NCBI GenBank assembly: GCA_000621985.1
Contig: JHWW01000006.1
Location: forward strand, 124,001-188,000
Reading direction: 5' to 3'
From: Lachnospiraceae bacterium V9D3004
GTDB taxonomy: Bacteria; Bacillota; Clostridia; Lachnospirales; Lachnospiraceae
DNA length: 64,000 bases
Made by a program: the position numbers and the translations under genes. Below are positions 17,129 through 27,172 of this stretch, piece by piece. Below the pieces are notes generated by a model. It had not been told where the DNA came from. It saw nothing but the letters and a program-made list of their open reading frames with translations, and did no database searches. Each line of letters opens with the position of its first letter. Position 1 is the stretch's first letter.

Positions 17129-18574
17129 TCAGTCGCTGTCTCTGCCATCCATCATATTCCTTATATTCTTCTTCTCTGATGAAGTAAGAACATTATCACT
17201 TTCGATATTCATACATGCATTTACCGTAATGCCCGGATATGTTGCCTGTAATTCCGTTATGCTGTCACCGGGATCTCCGCTGTCGCTTGTAGTAAAGCAA
17301 TATACATCTTTGCCATCAAGTCCGGTGCAGCTGTCAAGAAATGAATAGATAACTCTCGGTGCGTACCCATACCATATCGGGAATCCGATATATATCTCAT
17401 CATATGATGTCAAGTCTATTCCCTTGTTCTCAACCTGTGGTCTTGCATTTTCATTCAATTCCTTTTTTACCTGCTTCTTAAGCTTTGATAATTTGTTCGG
17501 ATACAGATAATAAGGTTCTATGCATATCATATCTCCGCCGATATAACTGCCGATATACTCTGCCACGGTTTCCGTATTTCCTGTATATGAATAATATATT
17601 ATGACCGGTTTTGTATCAGTAACACATACCTTACATTCATATACCGTATTATTGGCTACGGCTTTTACAATGCAGTCCCCGGCTTTAAGGGCTGTTATTA
17701 CTACCTTTTCCCCGTAATCGCCTTTTACCTGCGTAACACGCGCAACACGCCTGTCGGATACGGTCCATCTGGTTCTGCTGTTGACTTCTTTTAATGAAAT
17801 AGTTCTTTCAGCTCCCGGATTGATCTCTAATTCCTGATAATTCATATATGCATTGGTAAGATCCAGTTCTTTCCTTACTATGTAGTATATCCTTCTGTTG
17901 GTTCTCTCCGTATAATGAAGACCGTCAATAGTTGAGAATCCACCCGACACAAGACTGCTGTATGTATCTATATAATAGACACCTTTATCCTTATACTCAT
18001 CCACGAATTCCTTAAGTCTGCTGTTAAAATATGGTATTCTCGTATACCTTGAGCGTTTTCTTCCGCTAACCGGATTAACAGACATAAGATATAGTCTGAG
18101 ATCAGTTTCGTCCTTATATTCTTTTATAATCTCTTTGTACTTTTTCAGATATGTCTCAATATTCCACAGATCATTTACTCCCCATCCGGAAATGAGAACC
18201 CATCTGTCGATCTTTGGATGTTTATTAATTGTGGATTTAATCTTTACGAGTGAGTCACATACGAACCATGAATAACCGAGTCCGCTCTTGCAATAAACCC
18301 ACGTATCTTTCATACCTTTCATGTTCATGGTGAGATTCAGTCTTCTGATACGTGAATCACCTGTGTATATGTAACCGATACGGATATTTTTCGAAATATT
18401 GGTCGCAGAAGTCTTAGCCTTGGCTTGGCATATGGTTCCTGTCATTCGGACATAAGCACCGTTCTCATCAATCGGCCCGTACCTGCAATCCAAGATCAAA
18501 CTAAACATTATCGTAATAATTAGCGTGATCTTTATTATATTCAGAATTAATTTATTCTTAATTTGACTTTTCAT
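17129..18574 (-). CDS. Secreted SGNH-hydrolase / Ig-like / flavodoxin-like fusion protein
   Basis: The 481-residue protein begins MKSQIKNKLILNIIKITLII, a signal anchor, with GGAGAG 5 nt upstream of the ATG. Residues about 60-235 look like an SGNH hydrolase: IGYIYTGDSRIRRLNL (GDS block), LISGWGVNDLW (GxND block) and TIDGLHYTE (DxxH block). Residues about 240-310 form a small Ig-like module (ISLKEVNSRTRWTVSDRRVA). The C-terminal 160 residues are flavodoxin-like: VIIYYSYTGNTETVAEYI is an FMN phosphate loop, followed by YDEIYIGFPIWYGYAP. SGNH enzymes deacylate esters; flavodoxins carry FMN in the cytoplasm, so an exported one is odd. No partner gene is adjacent. The domain assignments are solid by motif, the joint function unknown. 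Confidence 0.75.
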   Translation of the reverse strand: MKSQIKNKLILNIIKITLIITIMFSLILDCRYGPIDENGAYVRMTGTICQAKAKTSATNISKNIRIGYIYTGDSRIRRLNLTMNMKGMKDTWVYCKSGLGYSWFVCDSLVKIKSTINKHPKIDRWVLISGWGVNDLWNIETYLKKYKEIIKEYKDETDLRLYLMSVNPVSGRKRSRYTRIPYFNSRLKEFVDEYKDKGVYYIDTYSSLVSGGFSTIDGLHYTERTNRRIYYIVRKELDLTNAYMNYQELEINPGAERTISLKEVNSRTRWTVSDRRVARVTQVKGDYGEKVVITALKAGDCIVKAVANNTVYECKVCVTDTKPVIIYYSYTGNTETVAEYIGSYIGGDMICIEPYYLYPNKLSKLKKQVKKELNENARPQVENKGIDLTSYDEIYIGFPIWYGYAPRVIYSFLDSCTGLDGKDVYCFTTSDSGDPGDSITELQATYPGITVNACMNIESDNVLTSSEKKNIRNMMDGRDSD

Positions 18575-18613
18575 AGATCTCTCCGATATACGTTTAACTT
18601 TCACACCTGCTAA

Positions 18614-18646
18614 CATTCCGCACTTCGTGCTCGATGTTCCCCCACC
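18614..18646. repeat. Dispersed hairpin repeat, copy 1
   Basis: A stretch containing CGCACTTCGTGCTC then GATGTTCCCCC carries a GCAC-TTC-GTGC mini-hairpin. A near-identical sequence occurs at 34365-34397, so this is a dispersed intergenic repeat. Confidence 0.55.
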
Positions 18647-18706
18647 CCGTAGGAGGCGCGTTCGTACAAGTACGACACATGCTTGCCGGGTTGGTGCTAT
18701 AACTTA

Positions 18707-18741
18707 AGTATACCCCGTGGCGCATTGCTACGGGGTATACT
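18707..18741. repeat. Twelve-bp perfect inverted repeat between flavodoxin fusion gene and tpiA
   Basis: Arms AGTATACCCCGT (18707-18718) and ACGGGGTATACT (18730-18741) flank an 11-nt loop. It lies downstream of tpiA and may act as its terminator, although no T-run follows. A related hairpin with the shared tail TGCTACGGGGTAT occurs at 44707-44730. Confidence 0.6.
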
Positions 18742-18785
18742 CCGATCAATAATATAATCGTAATTTAGATTTTTAAAAAATTAAA

Positions 18786-19529
18786 TCAATAATTAACAAT
18801 CTTACCGAAGTCAGCTTTGAGAGAAGCGCCACCAACAAGTCCACCATCGATATCAGGCTGTGCGAAAAGCTCTGCAGCATTTCCGGCATTAACGCTTCCG
18901 CCGTACTGGATACGAACTGCGTCAGCAGTTGCCTGATCATACATCTCGGCAATACACTCACGGATTCCCTTACATACTTCCTCAGCCTGCTCTGTTGTAG
19001 CTGTCTTACCTGTTCCGATAGCCCAGATTGGCTCGTATGCGATAACCATGGACTTAACCTGATCAGCTGTAACTTCTACAAGGTCAGACTTGATCTGGAA
19101 TCTGATCCAGTCCATTGTAACGCCCATCTCTCTCTGCTCTAATGACTCACCGCAGCAAAGGATAGGTGTAAGTCCTGCTTCGAATGCCTTCTTAACTTTC
19201 TTGTTAAGGAGAGCATCATCTTCCTTGAAGTAATCACGACGCTCTGAATGGCCGATGATTACGTATTTTACGCCTGCATCAACAAGCATCTCTGCTGATA
19301 TCTCACCTGTATAAGCACCTTTTGCTTCAAAGTACATATTCTCGGCACCAACTTCTACGTTAGTACCCTTAACAGCCTCTACAACAGGCACAATGTCGAT
19401 AGCCGGTACGCAATATACCACATCAACTTTATCGCTCTTTACGAGGTCTTTAAGCTCCTCACAGAGTGCTACAGCCTCGCTCGGAGTCTTGTTCATTTTC
19501 CAGTTACCTGCAATAATCTTCTTACGCAT
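18786..19529 (-). CDS. tpiA: Triose-phosphate isomerase
   Basis: The 247-residue enzyme starts [20 protein letters not shown] and has the full set of family motifs: GNWKMN (Lys), VIIGHSERR (catalytic His), [15 protein letters not shown] (catalytic Glu) and the C-terminal [12 protein letters not shown] and GGLVGGASL phosphate loops. It interconverts dihydroxyacetone phosphate and glyceraldehyde-3-phosphate. GAGG 9 nt upstream supports the start at 19529. It is the last gene of gap-pgk-tpiA, 64 bp after pgk. Confidence 0.97.
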   Translation of the reverse strand: MRKKIIAGNWKMNKTPSEAVALCEELKDLVKSDKVDVVYCVPAIDIVPVVEAVKGTNVEVGAENMYFEAKGAYTGEISAEMLVDAGVKYVIIGHSERRDYFKEDDALLNKKVKKAFEAGLTPILCCGESLEQREMGVTMDWIRFQIKSDLVEVTADQVKSMVIAYEPIWAIGTGKTATTEQAEEVCKGIRECIAEMYDQATADAVRIQYGGSVNAGNAAELFAQPDIDGGLVGGASLKADFGKIVNY

Positions 19530-19593
19530 AGAATTATTCCTCAACTTTCCTTATCATTTTCAATTATATATTGCCATCATCAGCACCCCTCAG

Positions 19594-20799
19594 TTACTTG
19601 TCGTTAGCGCATGCTACACCCGGAAGCTCCTTGCCTTCAAGGAATTCAAGTGAAGCGCCGCCACCTGTTGAGATGTGGCTCATCTTGTCGCCGAATCCAA
19701 GCTGGTTAACAGCAGCAGCTGAATCACCACCACCGATGATCGTTGTAGCATCTGCAGCAGCCATAGCCTTTGCAACTGCAAGTGTTCCTTCAGCAAGGAT
19801 AGTATTCTCGAATACACCCATAGGTCCGTTCCATACAACGGTCTTTGCATTCTTAACTTCGTTAGCAAAAAGCTCTGCTGTCTTTGGTCCGATATCACAT
19901 GCTTCCTTATTAGCAGGAATCTTGTCGATATCAACAACTTCCGTATCGATCTTGGCATCGATCGGATTCGGGAACTGATCGATAACAACAGAATCTACAG
20001 GAAGAAGAAGCTTCTTGCCGGCAGCCTTAGCCTTCTCCATCATTTCCTTACAATAATCGATCTTGGTATCGTCACAGAGTGAATTACCGATCTCATAACC
20101 CTGTGCCTTTGCAAATGTGTATGCCATACCACCACCGATGATAAGTGTGTCACATTTCTCGATAAGGTTATTGATAACATTAAGCTTGTCGGCAACCTTA
20201 GCTCCGCCAAGGATCGCTACAAACGGTCTTGTAGGATTCTCTACTGCATTACCGAGGAAATCGATCTCTTTCTGCATAAGATATCCAACAACTGCTGTAT
20301 CAACAAGCTCACTTACACCAACGTTTGAGCAGTGTGCTCTGTGAGCTGTTCCGAATGCATCATTAACGAATACATCACAAAGAGATGCAAGATCCTTTGA
20401 GAAAGCCTCTCCGTTCTTGGTCTCTTCTGCACGATAACGTGTGTTCTCAAGAAGAATAACGTCTCCGTCATTCATAGCTTCAACTGCAGCCTTTGCATTC
20501 GGTCCTACAACCTCTGGATCTGCAGCAAACTTAACTTCTTGACCAAGCTTCTCTGAAAGACGCTTTGCAACAGGTGCAAGTGAAAGCTCCGGCTTCGGCT
20601 CTCCCTTCGGCTTACCAAGATGTGAACAGAGAATGATCTTTCCTCCGTCAGCAATAAGCTTCTTAATTGTAGGAAGTGCAGCTACGATACGATTCTCATC
20701 TGTAATCTGACCATCCTTAAGCGGTACATTAAAATCACAACGAACAAGTACTCTCTTGCCTTTTACATTAATGTCATCAACTGTTTTTTTGTTTAACAT
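19594..20799 (-). CDS. pgk: Phosphoglycerate kinase
   Basis: The 401-residue enzyme starts [20 protein letters not shown] with CDFNVPL, and includes [21 protein letters not shown] and the C-terminal ATP site GGGDSAAAV. It transfers phosphate from 1,3-bisphosphoglycerate to ADP in glycolysis. AAAGGAG 8 nt upstream supports the ATG at 20799; the longer frame from 20835 is not needed. A hairpin lies between it and gap, so pgk may be expressed partly by read-through or from its own promoter. Confidence 0.97.
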   Translation of the reverse strand: MLNKKTVDDINVKGKRVLVRCDFNVPLKDGQITDENRIVAALPTIKKLIADGGKIILCSHLGKPKGEPKPELSLAPVAKRLSEKLGQEVKFAADPEVVGPNAKAAVEAMNDGDVILLENTRYRAEETKNGEAFSKDLASLCDVFVNDAFGTAHRAHCSNVGVSELVDTAVVGYLMQKEIDFLGNAVENPTRPFVAILGGAKVADKLNVINNLIEKCDTLIIGGGMAYTFAKAQGYEIGNSLCDDTKIDYCKEMMEKAKAAGKKLLLPVDSVVIDQFPNPIDAKIDTEVVDIDKIPANKEACDIGPKTAELFANEVKNAKTVVWNGPMGVFENTILAEGTLAVAKAMAAADATTIIGGGDSAAAVNQLGFGDKMSHISTGGGASLEFLEGKELPGVACANDK

Positions 20800-20942
20800 T
20801 ATTCTAACTCCTTTCCTAAATAAAAAAATAGTCACTATTCTGCATCCTATTTACAGATGCTGTATATCATTTGATCAGCACCGCATATGAAGACTTCATA
20901 AGCCTGCTCATGCAATTGCTGACTGTATACACAAAACAACAA

Positions 20943-20967
20943 GGTCCGGTCCATTCCAGACCGGACC
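20943..20967 (-). terminator. Hairpin (likely terminator or attenuator) between gap and pgk
   Basis: A 9-bp perfect stem GGTCCGGTC/GACCGGACC with a 7-nt loop lies 37 bp past the gap stop codon. On the minus strand it is followed by a T-rich tract (CCTTGTTGTTTT). It would reduce transcription from gap into pgk. Confidence 0.65.
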
Positions 20968-21003
20968 CTTAAGGATCTAATTCATATTATTGTTGGTATC
21001 AAA

Positions 21004-22020
21004 TCAACCAAGCTCTGCGAAATACTTGATTGTTCTAACCATCTGGCTTGTGTATGAATTCTCGTTATCATACCATGATACAACCTGAACAAGATTGTCT
21101 TCGCCAACCATAGTCTGTGTTGCATCAAAGAGTGAACCGAATCTCATACCGATAACGTCTGAAGAAACGATCTGCTCTTCATTGTATCCGTATGACTCAT
21201 TAGCTGCTGCCTTCATAGCTGCGTTGATCTCATCAACTGTTACCTTCTTCTCTACTGTAGCAACAAGGATTGTTGTTGAACCTGTAGGAGTAGGAACACG
21301 CTGAGCAGAACCGATGAGCTTGCCGTTAAGCTCAGGAATAACAAGTCCGATTGCCTTAGCAGCACCTGTTGAATTAGGAACGATGTTAACAGCGCCTGCA
21401 CGAGCTCTTCTCTTGTCGCCCTTTCTCTGAGGTCCGTCAAGGATCATCTGATCACCTGTGTAAGCGTGGATTGTTGACATAATACCTGACTTGATAGTAG
21501 CAAGGTCGTTAAGAGCCTTAGCCATAGGTGCAAGACAGTTAGTTGTACATGAAGCAGCTGAGATGATCTTGTCATCCTTTGTAAGTGTCTCATGGTTAAC
21601 ATTGTAAACGATAGTCTTAAGATCATTTCCTGCCGGAGCTGAGATAACAACCTTCTTAGCACCTGCATTGATATGAGCCTGAGCCTTATCCTTTGATGTA
21701 TAGAATCCTGAGCACTCAAGAACAACGTCTACATCAAGCTCTTTCCATGGGCAATTATTTGCATCCGGCTCTTTGTAGATCTTAAGAGTCTTACCTTTAA
21801 CTGTTATTGTTCCAGCCTCATCATCAGCTGTAACCTGATCCTCTTCACCGATACCAACATATCTGCCCTGTGATGAATCATACTTAAGCAGATGAGCAAG
21901 CATTGATGGAGTTGTTAAATCGTTGATAGCTACTACATCGTAACCTTCTGCACCAAACATCTGTCTGAATGCAAGACGTCCAATACGTCCAAAACCGTTA
22001 ATTGCAACTTTTACTGACAT
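21004..22020 (-). CDS. gapA: Glyceraldehyde-3-phosphate dehydrogenase, NAD-dependent
   Basis: The 338-residue enzyme starts [20 protein letters not shown], the NAD-binding Rossmann motif, and has the catalytic [15 protein letters not shown] with nucleophilic Cys, [27 protein letters not shown] and [13 protein letters not shown]. It oxidises glyceraldehyde-3-phosphate in glycolysis. AGGAGG precedes the ATG by about 8 nt, and a near-consensus promoter lies 78 bp upstream, fitting a highly expressed gene. Confidence 0.97.
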   Translation of the reverse strand: MSVKVAINGFGRIGRLAFRQMFGAEGYDVVAINDLTTPSMLAHLLKYDSSQGRYVGIGEEDQVTADDEAGTITVKGKTLKIYKEPDANNCPWKELDVDVVLECSGFYTSKDKAQAHINAGAKKVVISAPAGNDLKTIVYNVNHETLTKDDKIISAASCTTNCLAPMAKALNDLATIKSGIMSTIHAYTGDQMILDGPQRKGDKRRARAGAVNIVPNSTGAAKAIGLVIPELNGKLIGSAQRVPTPTGSTTILVATVEKKVTVDEINAAMKAAANESYGYNEEQIVSSDVIGMRFGSLFDATQTMVGEDNLVQVVSWYDNENSYTSQMVRTIKYFAELG

Positions 22021-22097
22021 TTGAAAATCCTCCTAAAAAAATGTATTTTACTAATCAGTTTGGGAGTTTGATAATTTTTCCACAAACTTTGTTTACC

Positions 22098-22126
22098 ATT
22101 GTAACCAATCTCCAATGAAATTTCAA
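22098..22126 (-). promoter_or_regulatory. Promoter of the gap-pgk-tpiA operon
   Basis: The -35 TTGAAA (22126-22121) and -10 TACAAT (22103-22098) have a 17-bp spacer. An A/T-rich tract lies upstream of the -35. Confidence 0.7.
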
Positions 22127-22166
22127 GAGAAAATTTAAATTTAATTTTCTTTACTATTCGCAGCAT

Positions 22167-23609
22167 TTATCCAAGCATCCTGTCATACAGCTGCTCGTAC
22201 TCTATAGCGGAGCGCTTCCACGAGAAATCCATCTTCATGCCACGGTCAACGATCTTATTCCATTCTCTCTTATTATTATAGTACACGTGCTTGGCATATC
22301 TGACAGTGTCAAGCATCTCATGCGCGTTATAGTTGCAGAACGAGAAGCCCGTTCCCTTTGATTCATATTCATTGTAAGGTTCAACCGTATCTTTGAGACC
22401 TCCCGTCTCCCTGACAATGGGAACGGTACCGTATCTTAAGCTCATAAGCTGGCTTAAACCGCAGGGCTCGAACAGCGATGGCATAAGAAATGCATCACAT
22501 GCCGCATATATCTTATGCGAACGTTCATTGTTATAATATATGCTTGCTGACACTCTGTCATGATATTTCCACTCAAAATGCCTGAATAGATTCTCATACT
22601 TGGACTCTCCTGTTCCAAGAATAACAAGCTGGGTATCCGGAGCACACAACTCTTCGATGACATAATCAACAAGGTCAAATCCCTTCTGGTCGGTAAGTCG
22701 TGATACTATACCTATCATGAATACCTTCTCGTCTTCTCTGAGACACAGCTCCCTCTGAAGCATCTTCTTGTTCTTAGACTTATCCTTGCGGAATGTCTTT
22801 TGATCATAGTTCTTATATATGAGCGGATCTGTTGCGGGATTGTATTCGTCATAATCGATTCCGTTGACTATTCCCACAAGTGAATTAGCTCTGGCATTCA
22901 TCAGTCCGTCAAGACCTTCACCGTAGAACGGCATCTTGATCTCTTCTGCATATGTCTTGCTGACGGTTGTGATCATATCGGCATATACTATACCGCCTTT
23001 GAGGTAATTGGCGTCACCGTAAGCTTCCAGCTTATCAGGTGCAAAATATGACGGATGAAGTCCGGTAATGTCCTGAACCGTATCCATGTCCCATATACCC
23101 TGGAACTTAAGATTATGTATGGTCATGACCGACTTGATCCCGCGGAAGAATTCTCCCTGACTGAATGTATCATGAAGATACACCGGAACAAGACCTGTCT
23201 GCCAGTCATGACAGTGGATGATATCAGGCCTGAAACCGATAAGCGGCAGTGCCGACAATGCAGCCTTGCAGAAGAATGCAAACTTCTCTATATCTTCATA
23301 TATATTGCCGTACGGTCTGAATCCCGCAAAGTAATATTCATTATCAACAAAATAGAACGTAACACCCTCATAAACCATCTCCAATATACCGACATACTGC
23401 TTTCTCCATGCCAGTTCAAGGTAAAAATGGGTCTTGTAATTCATCTGATTCTTGTACTCATCAGACATAGCCATATATTTCGGAAGAATGACCCTGACAT
23501 CATACTTTTTCTTGTCAAAACATCTCGGAAGCGTTCCTACAACATCTGCCAGTCCGCCTGTCTTGATAAAAGGCACTGCCTCAGACGCAATATAAAGGAT
23601 ATTCTTCAT
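22167..23609 (-). CDS. glgA: Glycogen synthase, GT5 family
   Basis: The 480-residue protein starts MKNILYIASEAVPFIKTGGL with ADVVGTLPR, the ADP-glucose-binding KTGGL loop of bacterial glycogen/starch synthases. It also has HCHDWQTGLVPVYL, VNGIDYDEYNPATD and the C-terminal MPSLFEPCGLSQLMSLRYG. It extends alpha-1,4-glucan from ADP-glucose. No glgC, glgD or glgB is in the window, so the remaining pathway genes lie elsewhere. GGAAGGTGG lies just upstream of the ATG. Palindromes in the leader suggest control by a dimeric repressor. Confidence 0.95.
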   Translation of the reverse strand: MKNILYIASEAVPFIKTGGLADVVGTLPRCFDKKKYDVRVILPKYMAMSDEYKNQMNYKTHFYLELAWRKQYVGILEMVYEGVTFYFVDNEYYFAGFRPYGNIYEDIEKFAFFCKAALSALPLIGFRPDIIHCHDWQTGLVPVYLHDTFSQGEFFRGIKSVMTIHNLKFQGIWDMDTVQDITGLHPSYFAPDKLEAYGDANYLKGGIVYADMITTVSKTYAEEIKMPFYGEGLDGLMNARANSLVGIVNGIDYDEYNPATDPLIYKNYDQKTFRKDKSKNKKMLQRELCLREDEKVFMIGIVSRLTDQKGFDLVDYVIEELCAPDTQLVILGTGESKYENLFRHFEWKYHDRVSASIYYNNERSHKIYAACDAFLMPSLFEPCGLSQLMSLRYGTVPIVRETGGLKDTVEPYNEYESKGTGFSFCNYNAHEMLDTVRYAKHVYYNNKREWNKIVDRGMKMDFSWKRSAIEYEQLYDRMLG

Positions 23610-23661
23610 ACCAAATCCACCTTCCCAATTTATTAATTCACTGTTAAGTAAACATATTAGT

Positions 23662-23702
23662 CATACGCGTATGTCCGGTCAGACATATTCATTAAAATTA
23701 TA
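23662..23702 (-). promoter_or_regulatory. glgA promoter -10 with adjacent palindromic operator candidates
   Basis: A perfect 10-box TATAAT lies at 23702-23697 with only a weak -35 17 bp upstream. Just downstream lie an imperfect palindrome ATGTCCGGTCAGACAT (23671-23686) and, sharing its end, the perfect palindrome CATACGCGTATG (23662-23673). Position right after the transcription start is typical of repressor operators. The regulator is unknown. Confidence 0.45.
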
Positions 23703-23786
23703 CAACATAATTCATTGATATGGAAGTTTATTTTTTTGATAAATCCTACTTTTTAGGTTACTAATCACAGGAACCTTTTGATATCG

Positions 23787-23820
23787 GAAAAAAATACCCT
23801 GCAGTCACGCCACAGGGTAT
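23787..23820 (-). terminator. Intrinsic terminator of the nrdD-nrdG-dut operon
   Basis: Stem ATACCCTG/CAGGGTAT (arms 23794-23801 and 23813-23820) with an 11-nt loop is followed on the minus strand by a T7 run. It lies about 50 bp past the dut stop codon. Confidence 0.8.
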
Positions 23821-23870
23821 CGATATCATATGAATCCATATCGGTTATGGATCAAAATGTTTGATCTGTC

Positions 23871-24317
23871 TCAGTTGCTTCCGGTCGAACCGAAGCCTCC
23901 TTCTCCTCTTACGGTATCGGATAATTCTTCGCGTTCCTCATATTCACCGAATATGAAAGGTGATATTACAAGCTGTGCTATTCTCTCACCGGGCTCGAGC
24001 TCAACAGGCTTGTCAGAATGATTATGAATGGCAACCATCACTTCACCGCGGTAGTCGGCATCGATCACTCCGACTTTATTAGCGGGAGCCAGTCCTTTCT
24101 TACAGGCAAGTCCGCTTCTTGCATATACAAGACCTACCGTATATTCCGGAAGTTCAATGGCTATTCCGGTGTGTATGAACTGTGTCTCACCGGGCCCAAC
24201 CGTAACAGGCGAATCCATACATGCATAGAGATCTGCTCCGGCTGCATACTGTGTTCCGTATGTAGGCATTACAGCCTTATCATCAAGTTTCTTGAAATAA
24301 ACCTTACATTTACGCAT
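23871..24317 (-). CDS. dut: dUTP diphosphatase (trimeric dUTPase)
   Basis: The 148-residue protein has all five trimeric dUTPase motifs in order: AAGADLYA, ARSGLA, GVIDADYRGEV, GERIAQLVI and the C-terminal GEGGFGSTG loop. It hydrolyses dUTP to dUMP and pyrophosphate, keeping uracil out of DNA and feeding dTMP synthesis. It follows nrdG by 56 bp, so a nucleotide-pool operon with the anaerobic reductase is likely. Confidence 0.95.
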   Translation of the reverse strand: MRKCKVYFKKLDDKAVMPTYGTQYAAGADLYACMDSPVTVGPGETQFIHTGIAIELPEYTVGLVYARSGLACKKGLAPANKVGVIDADYRGEVMVAIHNHSDKPVELEPGERIAQLVISPFIFGEYEEREELSDTVRGEGGFGSTGSN

Positions 24318-24373
24318 TTTCAGTAATTCTCCTTATGCTTTTTAATGAAATTTTGCTTAACACGGGACAGTAA

Positions 24374-24949
24374 TCATCCTCTTACATTACCGGAAGCACT
24401 GTCTCCGGGCGGTGTCCACAGCAATGTCTCTCCTTCGGCAAGCGATTCGGTCACAAGAATTGTTCTCTGGTTTTCGGAACCTTTGAAATGAAGCTTCAGA
24501 TTCTTCTCTTCCTCATGAAATTCTCCGTCAACCAATATGTCGATATATGACAGTATCTCCGGTGTTTCCGGCCATTCTTTGCACATTCTGTCAAGTATGT
24601 CGGTCTCGAACGTGTATCCGCTGAACGCCCATACATTTCTGTGATGCTCGCTGTACTTATCTCTGGGATACCTTTCCCTGAATCTTCTCAGAAGAGGAAG
24701 TATCCCCTGCTGATTCACGTGTTCAAACGGCTCTCCGCCAAGTATGGTAAGTCCCGAGCAGTAATCAGGCTCAAGATATGTCATGATATCATCAATATTT
24801 GTTTCTGTAAATGGTTTCCCGTAATCAAAATCCCATGTTTCTTTATTAAAACAGCCTTTACAATGGTGCGTACACCCGCTTACGAATAATGTCACCCTGA
24901 TTCCCGTGCCATTGGCAACATCATATCTCTTAATGTCCGCATAATTCAT
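24374..24949 (-). CDS. nrdG: Anaerobic ribonucleotide reductase activating protein (radical SAM)
   Basis: The 191-residue protein starts MNYADIKRYDVANGTGIRVT with LFVSGCTHHCKGCFN, the CxxxCxxC cluster motif of the radical-SAM activases, followed by LTILGGEPFEHVNQ, the GGEP motif. It uses a [4Fe-4S] cluster and SAM to install the glycyl radical on NrdD. It lies 96 bp after the second nrdD. Confidence 0.96.
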   Translation of the reverse strand: MNYADIKRYDVANGTGIRVTLFVSGCTHHCKGCFNKETWDFDYGKPFTETNIDDIMTYLEPDYCSGLTILGGEPFEHVNQQGILPLLRRFRERYPRDKYSEHHRNVWAFSGYTFETDILDRMCKEWPETPEILSYIDILVDGEFHEEEKNLKLHFKGSENQRTILVTESLAEGETLLWTPPGDSASGNVRG

Positions 24950-25045
24950 TATATTTCACGCCTTTTCATATATGTCATGCCGACTTTGTATTCATATTCC
25001 CGGCCAAAGCCGGCTAATATCTCACTCAGACGGCATATCATCTCA

Positions 25046-27172
25046 TCAGATGTGGAGCACTCTGGCATCTATCTCCTTGGTCTTTCCGACATTCCAGAAG
25101 TTCTCGCCAAGATAACCGCATGTTCTTCTGGTAACGTTCATCTTGGAATGATCTTTGTTGCCGCACTGCGGGCATTCCCACTCAAGATTATCATTTATCT
25201 TGATCTCACCGTCATAACCGCATACATGGCAGTAATCCGACTTGGTATTGAATTCTGCATACTGAATATTCTCATATATAAATGATACGATGTCTTCCAA
25301 TGCCTTAAGATTATGCTGCATGTTAGGTATCTCAACGTAGGATATAGCGCCGCCTGATGATATCGTCTGGAACTGACTCTCAAATGTAAACTTCGAGAAT
25401 ACGTCTATCTTCTCTCTAACATCAACATGATAAGAGTTGGTGTAATATCCCTTATCTGTTATATCCTTAACATCACCGAACTGCTCTTTATCTATCCTTG
25501 CGAATCTGTAGCAAAGTGATTCTGCAGGAGTTCCGTAAAGCGCAAATCCGATTCCTGTCATTTCTTTCCATGTATCTGTTGCTGTTCTGAGTCTCTTCAT
25601 GAGTTTCAGTGCAAATTCGGTTCCTTCAGGCTGTGTATGTGATACTCCGGTCATGAGCTTGGTCACTTCGTAGAGACCGATATAACCGAGTGATATCGAA
25701 GAATATCCGCCGTGAAGAAGCTTATCTATAGTCTCGCCTTTCTTAAGTCTTGCGATCGCACCGTACTGCCAGTGGATCGGACTTACATCAGACAATGTTC
25801 CTTCAAGAGCATAATGTCTGCACATGAGTGCTTCGAAACAAAGTGAGAGTCTCTCTTCAAGAAGCTGCCAGAATGTCTCCATATTGCCCTGTGCGATAAG
25901 TCCCATCTGAGGAAGGTTAAGGCTGACAACACCCTGGTTAAATCTGCCTTCAAATTTGTACTCGCCGTTCTCATCTTTCCACGGAGCAAGGAAACTTCTG
26001 CATCCCATGCACGAAAATACGTTGCCTTCACAGTTCTTACGCATCTGTTTGGCAGAAATATAATCAGGATATAATCTTTTTGCCGAACATTTTACGGCTA
26101 ATTTTGTAATATAATCGAACCTTCCGCCTTTGAGGCAATTGTTCTCATCAAGTACATATATAAGTTTCGGGAATGCCGGTGTAACATATACACCCTTCTC
26201 ATTCTTGATTCCTTCAAGTCTCTGGTTAAGGATCTCTTCAATGATCATTGCATTCTCTTCAACATACTCATCATTGTCATCAAGATACATGAACAATGTT
26301 ACAAACGGTGACTGTCCGTTCGTTGTCATCAGTGTGTTGATCTGATACTGGATAGTCTGAACACCTGATCTGAGTTCGTCATGAAGTCTGTCTTCTACAA
26401 GTTGATCGATAATGTACGGATCCATCTTGTCGCCATACATTTCTTTATATCTGGCAGCATATTTCTCACGGCTGATCCTGAGATACTTACCGAGATGTCT
26501 TATGTCAACCGACTGTCCGCCGTACTGGCTGCTTGCAACGGCGCTTATGATCTGTGTCATAACGGTACATGCAACCTGGAAGCTCTTTGGTGTCTCAATG
26601 AACTTACCGTTCATGACTGTTCCGTTCTCGAACATGTCACTGATATTTATAAGGCAGCAATTGAATATCGTCTGCACAAAATAATCCATATCATGAAAAT
26701 GTATTGCTCCGGATTCATGAGCCTTTACGATATGCTCGGGAAGAAGTATTCTCTTGGTAAGATCCTTGGATACCTCTCCGGCAATAAGGTCTCTCTGGGT
26801 TGATGCAATATATGCATTCTTATTGGAATTCTCTTCCATTACATCCTTATTATCATTCTTGATAAGGCTCATGATAGAATCATCTGTAGTATTGGCCTTA
26901 CGTACAAGTTCTCTCGTATATCTGTATATGATATATGTCTTTGCAAGGACATATTTGCCTTCTGCCATGATCTTCTGCTCGATGATATCCTGAATATTCT
27001 CAACATGCATATTGTCCCTGTGAAGATTCTCGATACTTGCTACGATTCCTTCGATCTTATCATCTGTAAGTTTGTCGTACCTGTCAACCTCTGCATTAGC
27101 TTTCTTGATTGCGGTCAATATCTTGTTTCTGTCATACTCAACGATCCTGCCGTCCCTTTTAATAACCTTCAT
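25046..27172 (-). CDS. nrdD: Anaerobic ribonucleoside-triphosphate reductase (class III), copy 2
   Basis: The 708-residue enzyme starts MKVIKRDGRIVEYDRNKILT, an ATP-cone, at 27172; an alternative frame from 27211 adds 13 residues. It contains NSNKNAYIASTQRDLIAGEV, the MTTNGQSPFVTLFMYLDD segment, a CHVCGYDGEI...CPQCGNKD zinc site and the glycyl-radical loop RRTCGYLGENFWNVG near the C-terminus. It makes dNTPs anaerobically. It heads an operon with nrdG and dut and is preceded by paired NrdR boxes, so it is the regulated copy; the copy at 7969-10140 is a diverged paralogue. Confidence 0.96.
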   Translation of the reverse strand: MKVIKRDGRIVEYDRNKILTAIKKANAEVDRYDKLTDDKIEGIVASIENLHRDNMHVENIQDIIEQKIMAEGKYVLAKTYIIYRYTRELVRKANTTDDSIMSLIKNDNKDVMEENSNKNAYIASTQRDLIAGEVSKDLTKRILLPEHIVKAHESGAIHFHDMDYFVQTIFNCCLINISDMFENGTVMNGKFIETPKSFQVACTVMTQIISAVASSQYGGQSVDIRHLGKYLRISREKYAARYKEMYGDKMDPYIIDQLVEDRLHDELRSGVQTIQYQINTLMTTNGQSPFVTLFMYLDDNDEYVEENAMIIEEILNQRLEGIKNEKGVYVTPAFPKLIYVLDENNCLKGGRFDYITKLAVKCSAKRLYPDYISAKQMRKNCEGNVFSCMGCRSFLAPWKDENGEYKFEGRFNQGVVSLNLPQMGLIAQGNMETFWQLLEERLSLCFEALMCRHYALEGTLSDVSPIHWQYGAIARLKKGETIDKLLHGGYSSISLGYIGLYEVTKLMTGVSHTQPEGTEFALKLMKRLRTATDTWKEMTGIGFALYGTPAESLCYRFARIDKEQFGDVKDITDKGYYTNSYHVDVREKIDVFSKFTFESQFQTISSGGAISYVEIPNMQHNLKALEDIVSFIYENIQYAEFNTKSDYCHVCGYDGEIKINDNLEWECPQCGNKDHSKMNVTRRTCGYLGENFWNVGKTKEIDARVLHI

